This document shows positions 49,893 to 58,819 of a stretch of 64,000 nt of DNA, piece after piece. How positions within the stretch are numbered: position 1 is the stretch's first letter; every line of letters starts with the position of its first letter. The notes beneath the pieces were generated by a model that made no database searches, was not told where the DNA came from, and was given only the letters and a program-made list of their open reading frames with translations. The translations under genes and the position numbers were made by a program. This DNA comes from an uncultured Collinsella sp. Lineage in GTDB: Bacteria > Actinomycetota > Coriobacteriia > Coriobacteriales > Coriobacteriaceae. The DNA lies in the NCBI GenBank assembly GCA_958427355.1, contig CAUACA010000002.1:62001-126000 (forward strand), in the 5' to 3' direction.

Positions 49893-50570
49893 ATGTCGTT
49901 GCGCGGTGGAATCGGTTTGCCCGAGCTGCCCATAAAAGAGGGCAAAGAGTTTCGGCTTGGCATTATGGGCGGCACATTTGACCCGATTCATTACGGGCAC
50001 CTGGTGACCGCCGAGCAGGCGCGCGAGTCGCTCGACTTGGACGCTGTGCTCTTTATGCCGGCGGGCTCTCCTGCCTTTAAGCTTGACAAGCCGGTGACGC
50101 CTGCTGAGGACCGTTATGCCATGACGGTCCTCGCAACCGCCGCGAACCCGGCCTTTTTGGCGAGTCGGTTCGAGATCGACCGTCCGGGCGTAACCTACAC
50201 GGCCGATACGCTTCATGCCCTTCGCGACTTTTATCCGCCGCAGGTAAAGCTCTACTTTATTACGGGCGCCGACGCGATTATCGATATTGTGACCTGGCAT
50301 GATGCCGAACGAATCGCTGAGCTTGCTACCTTTATTGCGGCGACGCGACCGGGCTTTGATATCGATACGGCGCGTGCCCGAATCAAAGAGTCGGGGCTGC
50401 CGTTCGACGTGCGCTATATTCAGATTCCTGCGCTGGCGATTAGCTCGACGAACATTCGTAAGCGAGTTGCCCGCGGCATGAGCGTGCGCTATCTTACGAG
50501 CGAGTCTGTGCTCGGCTACATTCGCAAGCGCGGTTTGTATGTCGATCTGGGCCAAGAAGATTTTGAGTGA
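49893..50570 (+). CDS. nadD: Nicotinate-nucleotide adenylyltransferase
   Basis: Makes nicotinate adenine dinucleotide from NaMN and ATP in NAD synthesis. 225 residues with an N-terminal extension of about 20, then GIMGGTFDPIHYGHL (nucleotidyltransferase HxGH site), FITGADAIIDI and the C-terminal ISSTNIRKRVARGMSVRYL. It starts three bases after the obg stop. Confidence 0.95.
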   Translation: MSLRGGIGLPELPIKEGKEFRLGIMGGTFDPIHYGHLVTAEQARESLDLDAVLFMPAGSPAFKLDKPVTPAEDRYAMTVLATAANPAFLASRFEIDRPGVTYTADTLHALRDFYPPQVKLYFITGADAIIDIVTWHDAERIAELATFIAATRPGFDIDTARARIKESGLPFDVRYIQIPALAISSTNIRKRVARGMSVRYLTSESVLGYIRKRGLYVDLGQEDFE

Positions 50571-50582
50571 TGGGGGTCTACG

Positions 50583-51191
50583 TTGTCGGTAGAGGATCAG
50601 TTTGAGGGCGATGAGCGCGCGCTGCTCAAGCGCATTCAAGAGCTGCTCGATGTTCGCATGAAGGATAAGCGTAATCGCTATGTGCATTCGCTGGGTGTTG
50701 CCGAGACCGCACTTCATCTGGCCGAGGTCTACGGCGTTGACCGCTTTGATGCCGCTGCCGCCGGCCTGATCCATGACTGGGACAAAGTGCTCTCCGACGA
50801 CGAGCTGGTCACGCGCGCTCTGCATTACGGCATTAAGATTGCCGGCTCTCCTTCCGCCGCGACGCCGCTTTTGCATGGCCCTGTTGCCGCCTATGAGCTT
50901 CCGCAGCTTTTCCCCGAGTTGTCGCCGGCCGTTTTCCAGGCTGTCGACCGTCACACCGTGGGTGCCTGTGACATGACGCCGCTCGATATGGTGGTCTTTG
51001 TGGCCGATGCCATCGAGCCCAACCGCCACGGCGACTATGCGCATGCGCTGCGCAAGATGGTGGGGGAGTCGTCGCTCGACGAGTTGTTCTTCTCCTGTTT
51101 TGCGCAGGGTTTGGTCTATGTGATCCAGTCCGGGCGCTATCTTTATCCCACGGCTATTTCGATTTACAACCATTACGCCCAGCTGCGCTAG
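50583..51191 (+). CDS. yqeK: HD-domain hydrolase YqeK
   Basis: An HD-superfamily phosphohydrolase; characterised YqeK proteins cleave diadenosine tetraphosphate. 202 residues with RYVHSLGVAETALHLAE (first His), AGLIHDWDK (HD pair), LHGPVAAYEL and VDRHTVGACDM as further metal ligands. TTG 50583 follows the nadD stop by 12 bases, with GGGGG upstream. The nadD-yqeK-rsfS order is widely conserved in Gram-positive bacteria. Confidence 0.9.
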   Translation: MSVEDQFEGDERALLKRIQELLDVRMKDKRNRYVHSLGVAETALHLAEVYGVDRFDAAAAGLIHDWDKVLSDDELVTRALHYGIKIAGSPSAATPLLHGPVAAYELPQLFPELSPAVFQAVDRHTVGACDMTPLDMVVFVADAIEPNRHGDYAHALRKMVGESSLDELFFSCFAQGLVYVIQSGRYLYPTAISIYNHYAQLR

Positions 51192-51218
51192 CTCGGGCTG
51201 TCTAGAAAGAGGTATTCC

Positions 51219-51674
51219 ATGGCCGACGAGACCATGACCGACGAGCAGATTCTTGAAGGTGTGGAGCACAAGAGCTTCGCCGCCACGTCCGACCGCACTG
51301 CCGCCTCGCTGTCCGCGAGCGGTGTCGCCGCCGAGGATGTCGCCCGCGCCGCCGCGCAGGCCGCCTACGACAAGAAGGGCGAGGACGTTCAGGTGCTCGA
51401 CCTGACCGAGCTTTCCGACGTATGCGACTACTTTGTGCTTGCCACCGGTACCAACAACCGCCAGGTCGATTCTATCGTCGACGAGATCGAGGAGAAGGTC
51501 GCCGAGGCTTGCGGCGAGCACCCGTTCTCCATCGAGGGTCGCGAGCAGAAGACCTGGATGCTCATGGACTACGGTTCGGTTGTCGTCCATGTTTTTACCC
51601 CCGAGGCTCGCGAGTTCTACCGCCTCGAGAAACTCTGGGGAGACGCCCCCCAGCTCCCCCTCAATCTCCTCTAG
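51219..51674 (+). CDS. rsfS: Ribosome silencing factor RsfS
   Basis: Binds L14 on free 50S subunits and blocks subunit joining when nutrients are scarce. 151 residues: a non-conserved acidic/alanine-rich N-terminus of about 45, then the RsfS/Iojap core with DVCDYFVLATGTNNRQVDSI, MLMDYGSVVVHVFTPEAREF and YRLEKLWGDAP. AGAGG precedes the ATG. Last gene of its transcription unit; a terminator follows. Confidence 0.94.
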   Translation: MADETMTDEQILEGVEHKSFAATSDRTAASLSASGVAAEDVARAAAQAAYDKKGEDVQVLDLTELSDVCDYFVLATGTNNRQVDSIVDEIEEKVAEACGEHPFSIEGREQKTWMLMDYGSVVVHVFTPEAREFYRLEKLWGDAPQLPLNLL

Positions 51675-51715
51675 TAGCTCATTTGAGACGGGGTTTAGCT
51701 ACCCTCACGCATATC

Positions 51716-51758
51716 GCCGGGCAGTTGCGGTTTTCCGCAGCTACCCGGCTTTCTTTTT
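51716..51758 (+). terminator. Terminator between rsfS and dinB
   Basis: GCCGGGCAGTTGCGG (51716-51730), TTTT loop, CCGCAGCTACCCGGC (51735-51749) with one mismatch, then TTTCTTTTT. It lies between convergent genes and serves mainly the plus strand. Confidence 0.92.
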
Positions 51759-51768
51759 GCCTCAGGGA

Positions 51769-53022
51769 CTAATCGTTGAAGCGGGATTGGCGGCCGAAGG
51801 ATAGGGCGGTGTCGCCGAATTTGTCTCGGACGGCGTCGATGGCGACGGAGAGGTCGCGGCGGTCGCTGGATTGGGCTCCGCGGTCATCGATCTCGCAGAA
51901 CAGGTCGGTCTGGATGCCGCCCCGATGGTCAAAGTCGCTCATGCCGATGCCCGCTAAGCGAACATGCATGCCATCCTGCCAGATGTTGTCGAGCAGTTCG
52001 AGTGCAACCGCCACGAAGATGTTCTCATCGTCGGTCGGATGAGGCAGCCGGCGCTGTGCTGTACGCCCGCTGCCATACGAATACTTAAGCTTGAGCGTTA
52101 CCGTGGCACCCGTCAGCCCCTGACGGCGCAGGCGGCGTCCCACTGACTCTCCCAACAGCGCAATCGCCGCCTCAATATCCCCACGCTCAGTTAAATCTTT
52201 AGCAAAGGTGCGTTCATTGCTGACCGACTTGACCTCGCGCTCTTCATCGAGGCTCGTGACTTCGGAGATTTCGAGTCCCAGCGCACGCTGGCGCATGTGC
52301 TCGCCGTTGACGCCAAAAATAGAGGCCAAGGTGGATTCCGGTGCACGTGATAGCTCGCCGAGGGTGTAGATGCGCATGCGGCGCAGTCGCTCCTCGGCCG
52401 AGCGCCCGATGCCACTCATGGCAGATATCGGCAGCGCGGCCAAAAAGCGCTGCTCGGTTCCGGGGCGCACGATGGTCAGCCCAAACGGCTTATCCCGCTC
52501 GCTTGCGATTTTTGCGACCGTCTTGTTGCAGCCCACGCCAATGGAGCAGGTCACTCCCAGCCCTGCCACGCGGTCGCTTATACGCCGCGCAACCAGCAGC
52601 GGGTCTTCGGGCGCAAAGCGACCCGGTGTGATATCGATAAAGGCTTCGTCGATGGATACGCGCTCGACGCGCGGGGTCTCGTCGGCGAGAATCGCCATGA
52701 CCTGCGCGCTCACCTCGCGGTAGCGATCAAAGTGCCCGTGCGTCCAAATGGCTTGCGGGCACAAGCGCCGCGCTTCGGCCGAGGCCATGGCAGAGTGCAC
52801 GCCAAAGCGACGTGCCTCATACGAACACGTGGACACGACGCCACGCGAATCGGCGTCTCCGCCCACGATGAGCGGCTTGCCGCGCCATTCGGGATGATCG
52901 AGCATCTCCACGCTCGCAAAAAACGCATCGAGGTCCATCAGGCCCACCGCCGGACCCGTCCAGGGAGGCGGCGTGACGCCCGTGGCATCCTCATAACCGT
53001 ATGTATGTTCGCGTCTTTCCAT
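51769..53022 (-). CDS. dinB: DNA polymerase IV (DinB family)
   Basis: A Y-family translesion polymerase. 417 residues: MDLDAFFASVEML (metal-binding Asp, about residues 29-41), RRFGVHSAMASAEA, RVSIDEAFIDITP (catalytic SIDEA, about 121-134) and the helix-hairpin-helix region MSGIGRSAEERLRRM. The little-finger domain follows (SVSNERTFAKDLTERGDI). There is a 28-residue N-terminal extension before the first conserved Asp. It is the only minus-strand gene between about 31.6 and 64 kb. No LexA-type operator was recognised by eye upstream. Confidence 0.92.
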   Translation of the reverse strand: MERREHTYGYEDATGVTPPPWTGPAVGLMDLDAFFASVEMLDHPEWRGKPLIVGGDADSRGVVSTCSYEARRFGVHSAMASAEARRLCPQAIWTHGHFDRYREVSAQVMAILADETPRVERVSIDEAFIDITPGRFAPEDPLLVARRISDRVAGLGVTCSIGVGCNKTVAKIASERDKPFGLTIVRPGTEQRFLAALPISAMSGIGRSAEERLRRMRIYTLGELSRAPESTLASIFGVNGEHMRQRALGLEISEVTSLDEEREVKSVSNERTFAKDLTERGDIEAAIALLGESVGRRLRRQGLTGATVTLKLKYSYGSGRTAQRRLPHPTDDENIFVAVALELLDNIWQDGMHVRLAGIGMSDFDHRGGIQTDLFCEIDDRGAQSSDRRDLSVAIDAVRDKFGDTALSFGRQSRFND

Positions 53023-53066
53023 GTCATGAGTATACCGCGCAGCTCATGTGGGGTGCGTGTATGTGC

Positions 53067-53094
53067 TTGCAAATCCCGAATTCTTGTCTAAGAT
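53067..53094 (+). promoter_or_regulatory. Predicted promoter of the rpsP operon
   Basis: TTGCAA (53067-53072), a 16-base spacer and TAAGAT (53089-53094). The implied leader of about 120 bases contains a small GCAGC-CTAAA-GCTGC hairpin (53190-53204) just before the rpsP ribosome site. Confidence 0.45.
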
Positions 53095-53223
53095 ATGGAT
53101 TTGCCCTCGACTACACCGAAGAAGTTGGTCTCACGGACTTCACCTGCCCGCGTCGATGGCGTATTATGTTCAACTGTTTGTTTGTAGTTGCAGCCTAAAG
53201 CTGCTTGGTTGGAGGAGTTTCCT

Positions 53224-53565
53224 TTGGCAGTCAAGATTCGCCTTGCTCGTCACGGCGCTAAGAAGCGTCCGTACTACCGTGTCGTCGTCGCCGATTCCCG
53301 CGCCCCGCGTGACGGTCGTATCATCGAGGAGGTTGGCCGCTACAACCCGATGACCGCCCCCAAGACCATCAACCTCGACCTCGAGAAGATCGCCGACTGG
53401 CAGTCCAAGGGCGCTCAGCTCACCGATGCCGTCGCCGCTCTGGTCAAGGCCGCCAACGAGGGCGAGAAGACCGAGACCGTCGTCAAGAAGTCCAAGAAGC
53501 AGCTCGCCAAAGAGGCCGAGGCCGCTAAGGCTGCCGCTGAGGCCGCTGAGGGCGCCGAGGAGTAA
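53224..53565 (+). CDS. rpsP: 30S ribosomal protein S16
   Basis: A small-subunit protein needed for 30S assembly. 113 residues from TTG 53224, which has GGAGG eight bases upstream; a longer frame from ATG 53188 begins inside a leader hairpin. The core AVKIRLARHGAKKRPYYRVV and GRYNP is standard. The last 35 residues are a Lys/Ala/Glu-rich extension (KKQLAKEAEAAKAAAEAAEG). Confidence 0.96.
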   Translation: MAVKIRLARHGAKKRPYYRVVVADSRAPRDGRIIEEVGRYNPMTAPKTINLDLEKIADWQSKGAQLTDAVAALVKAANEGEKTETVVKKSKKQLAKEAEAAKAAAEAAEGAEE

Positions 53566-53568
53566 ATC

Positions 53569-53853
53569 GTGCCTGAGGTTGACGCTGCACAGCTCGAGGG
53601 TGAGGCAATGCTCTCAGATCGCATCGCCGATCTCGTCGAATATCTCGTTGTTCAGATCGTCGACGACCCGGATTCCGTGAGCCTTGAGGTCATCGATGGT
53701 GATGACGCCTCTACGATTGAGGTTTCGGTCGCCGAGGATGACGTCGCTAAGGTCATCGGCCGTCGTGGCCGTACCATCAAGGCCATTCGCACGCTCGCCC
53801 GTGCGCTGGCCGCTCGCCTCGACACTGCTGTCGAGGTAGAGGTTCTGGGCTAG
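53569..53853 (+). CDS. khpA: KH-domain RNA-binding protein KhpA
   Basis: A small RNA-binding protein (YlqC family) that lies between rpsP and rimM in many Gram-positive genomes and affects cell division and wall synthesis in those studied. 94 residues with the KH GxxG loop in VIGRRGRTIKAIRTLARALA. GTG 53569 has GGAG seven bases upstream; ATG 53608, nearer the usual family start, is the alternative and would give about 81 residues. Confidence 0.9.
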   Translation: MPEVDAAQLEGEAMLSDRIADLVEYLVVQIVDDPDSVSLEVIDGDDASTIEVSVAEDDVAKVIGRRGRTIKAIRTLARALAARLDTAVEVEVLG

Positions 53854-53857
53854 GACC

Positions 53858-54379
53858 TTGAGGTCCCAGTACAAAAACATCGCCCGTGTGGTCAAGCCGC
53901 ACGGAAGGAAGGGGGAGGTCCTCGCGCAGCCGCTGCGGGGGCTTCCTTCTGTATTAGAGCCGGGTATGCGCGTCGCCCTGACGCCGCCGGCGCTCAAGCG
54001 CGACCGCTTTTGCACGGTCGTGTCCGTCACCGATACGGGCGATGGCGATCTGGTCTCGTTTGAGGGCATTGACGACTTGACGGCCGCCGAGGGCATCACG
54101 GGATGCTACGTGCTGGCAAATCGTGACGATTTTGAGCTCGATTCGCTCGACGCTGCCTATACCGACCTGATGGGTCGCGAGGTGGTCGACGAGCGCTTCG
54201 GTTCGCTCGGCACGATCGTCGAGATCATGTCGACGCCCGCTAACGATGTTTGGGTTGTCGAGGGTGATCGGTACGGCGAGGTACTGATTCCCGTGATCGA
54301 GCAGGTCGTGCTCGATCTTCCCGATGCAGGAACAATTTCCGTCCACGTGATGGACGGCCTTATCGATATGGACAAGTAG
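53858..54379 (+). CDS. rimM: Ribosome maturation factor RimM
   Basis: A 16S rRNA processing factor that binds S19 during 30S assembly. 173 residues: N-terminal RimM domain (NIARVVKPHGRKGEV, about 7-21) and a C-terminal PRC-barrel (LGTIVEIMSTPANDVWVVEG, then LIPVIEQVVLDLPD). Start taken as TTG 53858, four bases after the khpA stop, with a weak ribosome site. It lies between khpA and trmD. Confidence 0.92.
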   Translation: MRSQYKNIARVVKPHGRKGEVLAQPLRGLPSVLEPGMRVALTPPALKRDRFCTVVSVTDTGDGDLVSFEGIDDLTAAEGITGCYVLANRDDFELDSLDAAYTDLMGREVVDERFGSLGTIVEIMSTPANDVWVVEGDRYGEVLIPVIEQVVLDLPDAGTISVHVMDGLIDMDK

Positions 54380-54389
54380 GGAGGAAAAC

Positions 54390-55148
54390 ATGCTGATTGA
54401 GACCCTTTCGGTCTTTCCCGAGATGTTTGAGCCCGTCATGTCCACATCGATCTTGGGCCGCGCCCGCAAGGCCGGCCTTTTTGATTTTAAGGCGTATAAC
54501 CTGCGCGACTGGACGCACGACCGCCATCGTACCGTCGATGACGAGCCGTACGGCGGCGGGCAGGGCATGCTCATGAAGGTCGAGCCTATTGCCGAGGCCA
54601 TCGAGGCCATCAGCTCCGAGGGTCCCAAGCCCACCGTAGTGTTCTTCACCCCCTGTGGCGAGCCCTTTACGCAGCATGTGGCCGAGCGCCTGCTCAAAAG
54701 TGAGCGCCTGCTGTTTGTGTGCAGCCGCTACGAGGGCGTCGACGAGCGTGCGTATGCGTATGCCGATGAGCGTCTGTCGATCGGCGACTACGTGCTTACG
54801 GGTGGCGAACTTCCCGCTATGGTCGTTGCCGATGCCGTTGTACGCCTGATTCCCGGCGCCCTGGGCGACGAGATGAGCAATGTGGACGAGTCGTTCTCGA
54901 CCGCCGAGGACGGAGGCCTGCTCGAGTACGCGCAGTACACCCGTCCCGCCGAGTTCAACGGCGAGGGCGTGCCGCCGGTGCTCGTGAGTGGCGATCACGC
55001 CAAGGTCGATGCCTGGCGTCGCAAGAACGCCATCGAGCGCACCTGCCGCTGGCGTCCCGATCTTATCGAGACGGCGCGCCTCACGCCCGAGGAGCGTGCG
55101 TACGCGCAGGAGATTTTGGACGCTTCGTATTCGCAGAGCGAGGAGTGA
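54390..55148 (+). CDS. trmD: tRNA (guanine37-N1)-methyltransferase TrmD
   Basis: Methylates G37 of tRNAs with SAM, preventing +1 frameshifts. 252 residues with the SPOUT trefoil-knot: LSVFPEMFEPVMSTSILGRA, RTVDDEPYGGGQGMLMKVEP, CSRYEGVDERAYAYADERLS and IGDYVLTGGELPAMV. The catalytic Asp/Arg region is intact. GGGAGG precedes the ATG. The lepB frame begins immediately after the stop. Confidence 0.96.
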   Translation: MLIETLSVFPEMFEPVMSTSILGRARKAGLFDFKAYNLRDWTHDRHRTVDDEPYGGGQGMLMKVEPIAEAIEAISSEGPKPTVVFFTPCGEPFTQHVAERLLKSERLLFVCSRYEGVDERAYAYADERLSIGDYVLTGGELPAMVVADAVVRLIPGALGDEMSNVDESFSTAEDGGLLEYAQYTRPAEFNGEGVPPVLVSGDHAKVDAWRRKNAIERTCRWRPDLIETARLTPEERAYAQEILDASYSQSEE

Positions 55149-55150
55149 GA

Positions 55151-55714
55151 ATGGTTCCATCGCAGCATTCCGCGTTGAGGGGCGCTTTTGAGTGGATCGC
55201 GGTCATCGCGATCGCACTGGTCGCCACCTTCTTGATTCGCTCGTTTGTGGTCGAGCCCTTTGTGGTGCCCACCGGCTCCATGGAGTCCACGATCGAGATT
55301 GGCGACCAGATCCTGGCACAAAAGGTGAGCCTCGAGCTCGGTCAGCCCGTCAAGCAGGGCGATATCGTGGTGTTTCACAACCCCGATGGCACCTCCGAGC
55401 ATGATGTTCTTGTCAAGCGTGTTATTGCCACGGCCGGCCAGACGGTCGACCTGCAGGATGGCAAGGTGGTCGTTGACGGCCAAGCGCTCGACGAGGACTA
55501 TACGACGGGCATGAGCTGGCCACTTTCGGTCCAAGCGCCCGGCGCTCAGGTAAGCTATCCCTACACCGTTCCCGACGGGTGCGTGTGGGTGATGGGCGAC
55601 AACCGCGAAAACTCTGCCGACTCACGCTACTTTGGTCCCGTCGACCGTTCGGACCTGATCGCCGTGGCGCTCGTGCGTTACTGGCCGCTCAACCGTCTGG
55701 GCGCTATCGACTAA
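55151..55714 (+). CDS. lepB: Signal peptidase I
   Basis: Cleaves signal peptides of exported proteins at the outer membrane face. 187 residues with one N-terminal span (EWIAVIAIALVATFLIRSFV), the catalytic serine in PTGSMESTI (about residue 46), the general-base lysine in DVLVKRVIATAGQ (about residue 87) and the box GDNRENSADSRYFGPV. ATG 55151 has AGGAG five bases upstream. A likely processor of secreted proteins such as the wall-repeat protein. Confidence 0.94.
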   Translation: MVPSQHSALRGAFEWIAVIAIALVATFLIRSFVVEPFVVPTGSMESTIEIGDQILAQKVSLELGQPVKQGDIVVFHNPDGTSEHDVLVKRVIATAGQTVDLQDGKVVVDGQALDEDYTTGMSWPLSVQAPGAQVSYPYTVPDGCVWVMGDNRENSADSRYFGPVDRSDLIAVALVRYWPLNRLGAID

Positions 55715-55773
55715 AAACCGCTATAGTACAGTACCTAACCGTGTAATCGTTTCGACGAGGGGATATTAGAGGC

Positions 55774-56685
55774 ATGAACGCTTCATCGCTTTCCTTCCAA
55801 GACATCATCCTGCGCCTCCAGCAGTACTGGGGCGAGCAGGGCTGCGTCATTATGCAGCCCTATGACTCCGAGGTCGGTGCCGGTACCTTCCATACCGCGA
55901 CCACGCTGCGCTCGCTCGGTCCCGCCGAGTGGCGCACCTGCTATGCGCAGCCCTGCCGCCGTCCCGCCGACGGCCGCTACGGCGAGAACCCCAACCGCAT
56001 GCAGCACTACTATCAGTTCCAGGTGCTCATCAAGCCTTCTCCGGTTAACGCCCAGGAGCTCTACCTGGGGTCTCTTGCCGCTATCGGTCTGGACCCCAAC
56101 GACCATGACGTCCGCTTTGTCGAGGACGACTGGGAGAGCCCGACGCTCGGCGCCTGGGGCCTTGGCTGGGAGGTCTGGCTCAACGGCATGGAAGTCACGC
56201 AGTTTACGTACTTCCAGCAGGTGGGCGGCATCGAGGTCGACCCCGTGCCTGTCGAGATCACCTATGGCCTGGAGCGCATTGCCATGTATGCGCAGGGCGT
56301 CAACTCCGTCTACGACCTGGTGTGGAGCTACCTGCCCGACGGCACGCCCATGACCTATGGCGACGTGTTCCTCGAGAACGAGCGCGAGTTCAGTGCCTAT
56401 AACTTTGAGGTCGCCAACGTCGAGATGATGCGTCAGAAGTTTGACGACTACGAGGCCGAGTGCCATTCCTGCCTGGAGCGCAAGCTGCCGCTGCCGGCAT
56501 ATGACTGCGTCATGAAGTGCAGCCACGCTTTCAACCTACTCGATGCCCGCGGCGCTCTGTCCGCAGTCGAGCGTGCCAACTACATCCTGCGCGTCCGCGC
56601 CGTCGCCAAGGCGTGCTGCGAGGCCTACATGGCCGAGGTCGCCGGAGTCAACGAGAATGCCGACCAGGAAGGCGAGGTGGCGTAA
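55774..56685 (+). CDS. glyQ: Glycyl-tRNA synthetase alpha subunit
   Basis: The catalytic subunit of the alpha2beta2 bacterial-type glycyl-tRNA synthetase. 303 residues with FQDIILRLQQYWGEQGCVIM, TFHTATTLRSLGPAEW, YVQPCRRP-like YAQPCRRPADGRYGENPN and QHYYQFQVLIKP, all characteristic. GAGG lies upstream of the ATG. The beta subunit gene starts three bases after the stop. Confidence 0.97.
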   Translation: MNASSLSFQDIILRLQQYWGEQGCVIMQPYDSEVGAGTFHTATTLRSLGPAEWRTCYAQPCRRPADGRYGENPNRMQHYYQFQVLIKPSPVNAQELYLGSLAAIGLDPNDHDVRFVEDDWESPTLGAWGLGWEVWLNGMEVTQFTYFQQVGGIEVDPVPVEITYGLERIAMYAQGVNSVYDLVWSYLPDGTPMTYGDVFLENEREFSAYNFEVANVEMMRQKFDDYEAECHSCLERKLPLPAYDCVMKCSHAFNLLDARGALSAVERANYILRVRAVAKACCEAYMAEVAGVNENADQEGEVA

Positions 56686-56688
56686 GCC

Positions 56689-58785
56689 ATGGCAGACGCT
56701 AAGGATTTCCTGTTTGAGATTGGTACGGAGGAAATGCCCTCCGCACCGTTGAACAATGCCGTCAAGCAGCTTGGCACCATGATCGCCAAGGGCCTCGACG
56801 AGGCCGGTCTGGCCCATGGCGAGGCCCGCGTGATCTCGAGCCCGCGTCGTCTGGCTGCGCTCGTTGCCAACGTCGCCACCGCGACCGATGAGGTTCACGA
56901 GGTCAAGCGTGGCCCCGCGGCCAACATTGCCTTCGACGCTGACGGTAACGCCACCAAGGCCGCCCAGGGCTTTGCCCGCAAGTGCGGTGTGGCTGCCGAG
57001 GACCTGGTCCGTCGCGAGGACACTGACGGTCGCGAGTATGTGTTCGCCGAGAAGAACATTCCTTCCGCACCGGCTACGCCGATTCTGACCGCTCTGTGCG
57101 AGAAGACCATCGCCGGCCTGCAGTGGCCCAACTACCGCAGCCAGCGCTGGGGTCACGAGCATGCGACCTTTGTTCGTCCGGTCCGCTGGATCTGCTGCCT
57201 TCTGGGCGAGGACGTTGTGCCCGTGTCGTTTGCCGACGTGACGAGTGGCAACACCACGCGTGGTCATCGCGTGCTTGGCCCCGGTGACCATGTGGTCGCC
57301 AGCCCCGCCGTCTACGAGCAGGTGCTCGAGGACGCCGGCGTGCTTTCTGCCGAGCGCCGTCGCGAGGCCATCCTTGCCGGTATCGCCGAGGTCGAGGCTG
57401 CCCGTCCCGGCTGCCATGTCGATACGCCCAAGAAGGTCTTTGAGGAGGTCATCAACCTCTGCGAGTGGCCGACGGTGCTCGTCGGTACCTTCGATGAGGA
57501 GTTCCTCAAGGTCCCGCACGAGATCATCTGCGAGTCCATGCTCACCAACCAGCGCTACTTCCCGATCTATGACGGCGAGGGCAAGCTCACGCGTGAGTTC
57601 GTGGTCGTCTCCAACAGCAAGCCCGAGAACGCCGAGCGCGTGATCGACGGCAACGAGCGCGTTGTGCGTGCCCGTCTGGACGATGCCAAGTTCTTCTACG
57701 AGGAGGACCTGAAGATCTCCCTCGACGAGTTCCGCGAGCGTCTGGCCAAGGTCGCCTTCCAGGAGAAGCTCGGTTGCGTGCTCGCCAAGTCCGAGCGCAT
57801 CGAGCAGCTCGCGCTCGCTATTGCCCGTGAGGCACACCTGGGTGCTCACCTGGCAGCCGATGCCGCTCGCGCCGCGCACCTGTGCAAGGCCGACTTGGTA
57901 TCCAACGCCGTCGTCGAGTTCACGAGCCAGCAGGGCGTGATGGGCGGTTACTACGCCACCGCGATGGGGGAGAACGACGAGGTCGCCCACGCCATTCGCG
58001 ATCATTATCGTCCCCGCTTTGCCGGTGACGAGCTGCCCGAGGGCACCGCTGGCTGCATCGTGGCCTGCGCCGACAAGCTCGATACCATCGCCGGTATCTT
58101 TGCCATTGGCGAGCCCCCGACCGGCTCCTCCGACCCCTACGCGCTGCGTCGTGCCGCTATCGGCATCATCAACATCCTGCGCGACCGTCTGCCGATCGAC
58201 CCCACATCGCTCATCGACTTCGCCCTCGAGCTCTATAGCGAGCAGGGCATTGAGTTCGACGCCGCCGAGGTCGCCCAGCAGGTTCGCGACTTCTTCCATG
58301 GCCGCCTGGTGAGCATGGCCCGCGACGAAAAGGTCCCGGCCGATACCGTTGCCGCCGTCTCCGCGGTGCACATCATCGCTCCGTCCGTCTTCTTCGCCCG
58401 CTGCGCCGCCCTCGACGAGGCCCGCAAGAACGACGCCGAGACGTTCGACAACCTTGCGACCGCCTATGCTCGCGCCGCGCATATCTCCAAGCCCGAGCTG
58501 GGCGTGGAGTACGACCGCAGCCTGATGGGCGAGGTCGAGCTCGCGCTTGCCGATGCCTCCGAGGCTGCTCAGACCGCTGTAGATGCCGCCCTCGCTGCCG
58601 AGGATTACCCGGCCGCATTTGCTGCCCTCGCCGCCCTGCGTGCTCCCATTGACCGCTTCTTCGACGAGGTTATGGTCATGGACAAGGACGAGCAGCTCCG
58701 CGATAATCGCCTTAAGTTGCTCAACCGCTTCGAGGCCGTTTTCTCCGGTATCGCCAACATCGGTGAGCTTGCCCGCAAAAAGTAA
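56689..58785 (+). CDS. glyS: Glycyl-tRNA synthetase beta subunit
   Basis: The tRNA-binding/editing-like subunit of the tetrameric glycyl-tRNA synthetase. 698 residues, opening FLFEIGTEEMPSAPLNNAVK, with FVRPVRWICCLLG, TRGHRVLGP, ESMLTNQRYFPIYD and an HD-like and anticodon-binding C-terminal region (APIDRFFDEVMVM). Standard length. Co-transcribed with glyQ. Confidence 0.97.
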   Translation: MADAKDFLFEIGTEEMPSAPLNNAVKQLGTMIAKGLDEAGLAHGEARVISSPRRLAALVANVATATDEVHEVKRGPAANIAFDADGNATKAAQGFARKCGVAAEDLVRREDTDGREYVFAEKNIPSAPATPILTALCEKTIAGLQWPNYRSQRWGHEHATFVRPVRWICCLLGEDVVPVSFADVTSGNTTRGHRVLGPGDHVVASPAVYEQVLEDAGVLSAERRREAILAGIAEVEAARPGCHVDTPKKVFEEVINLCEWPTVLVGTFDEEFLKVPHEIICESMLTNQRYFPIYDGEGKLTREFVVVSNSKPENAERVIDGNERVVRARLDDAKFFYEEDLKISLDEFRERLAKVAFQEKLGCVLAKSERIEQLALAIAREAHLGAHLAADAARAAHLCKADLVSNAVVEFTSQQGVMGGYYATAMGENDEVAHAIRDHYRPRFAGDELPEGTAGCIVACADKLDTIAGIFAIGEPPTGSSDPYALRRAAIGIINILRDRLPIDPTSLIDFALELYSEQGIEFDAAEVAQQVRDFFHGRLVSMARDEKVPADTVAAVSAVHIIAPSVFFARCAALDEARKNDAETFDNLATAYARAAHISKPELGVEYDRSLMGEVELALADASEAAQTAVDAALAAEDYPAAFAALAALRAPIDRFFDEVMVMDKDEQLRDNRLKLLNRFEAVFSGIANIGELARKK

Positions 58786-58819
58786 GCCAGCCTGCGCGTA
58801 AGCGCAAAAGGAGCCCCGC

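Noticed and set aside
48957..51590. An 877-codon minus-strand frame across obg, nadD, yqeK and rsfS
   Set aside because: It spans several proven genes and has no recognisable domain; typical antisense open frame in GC-rich DNA.
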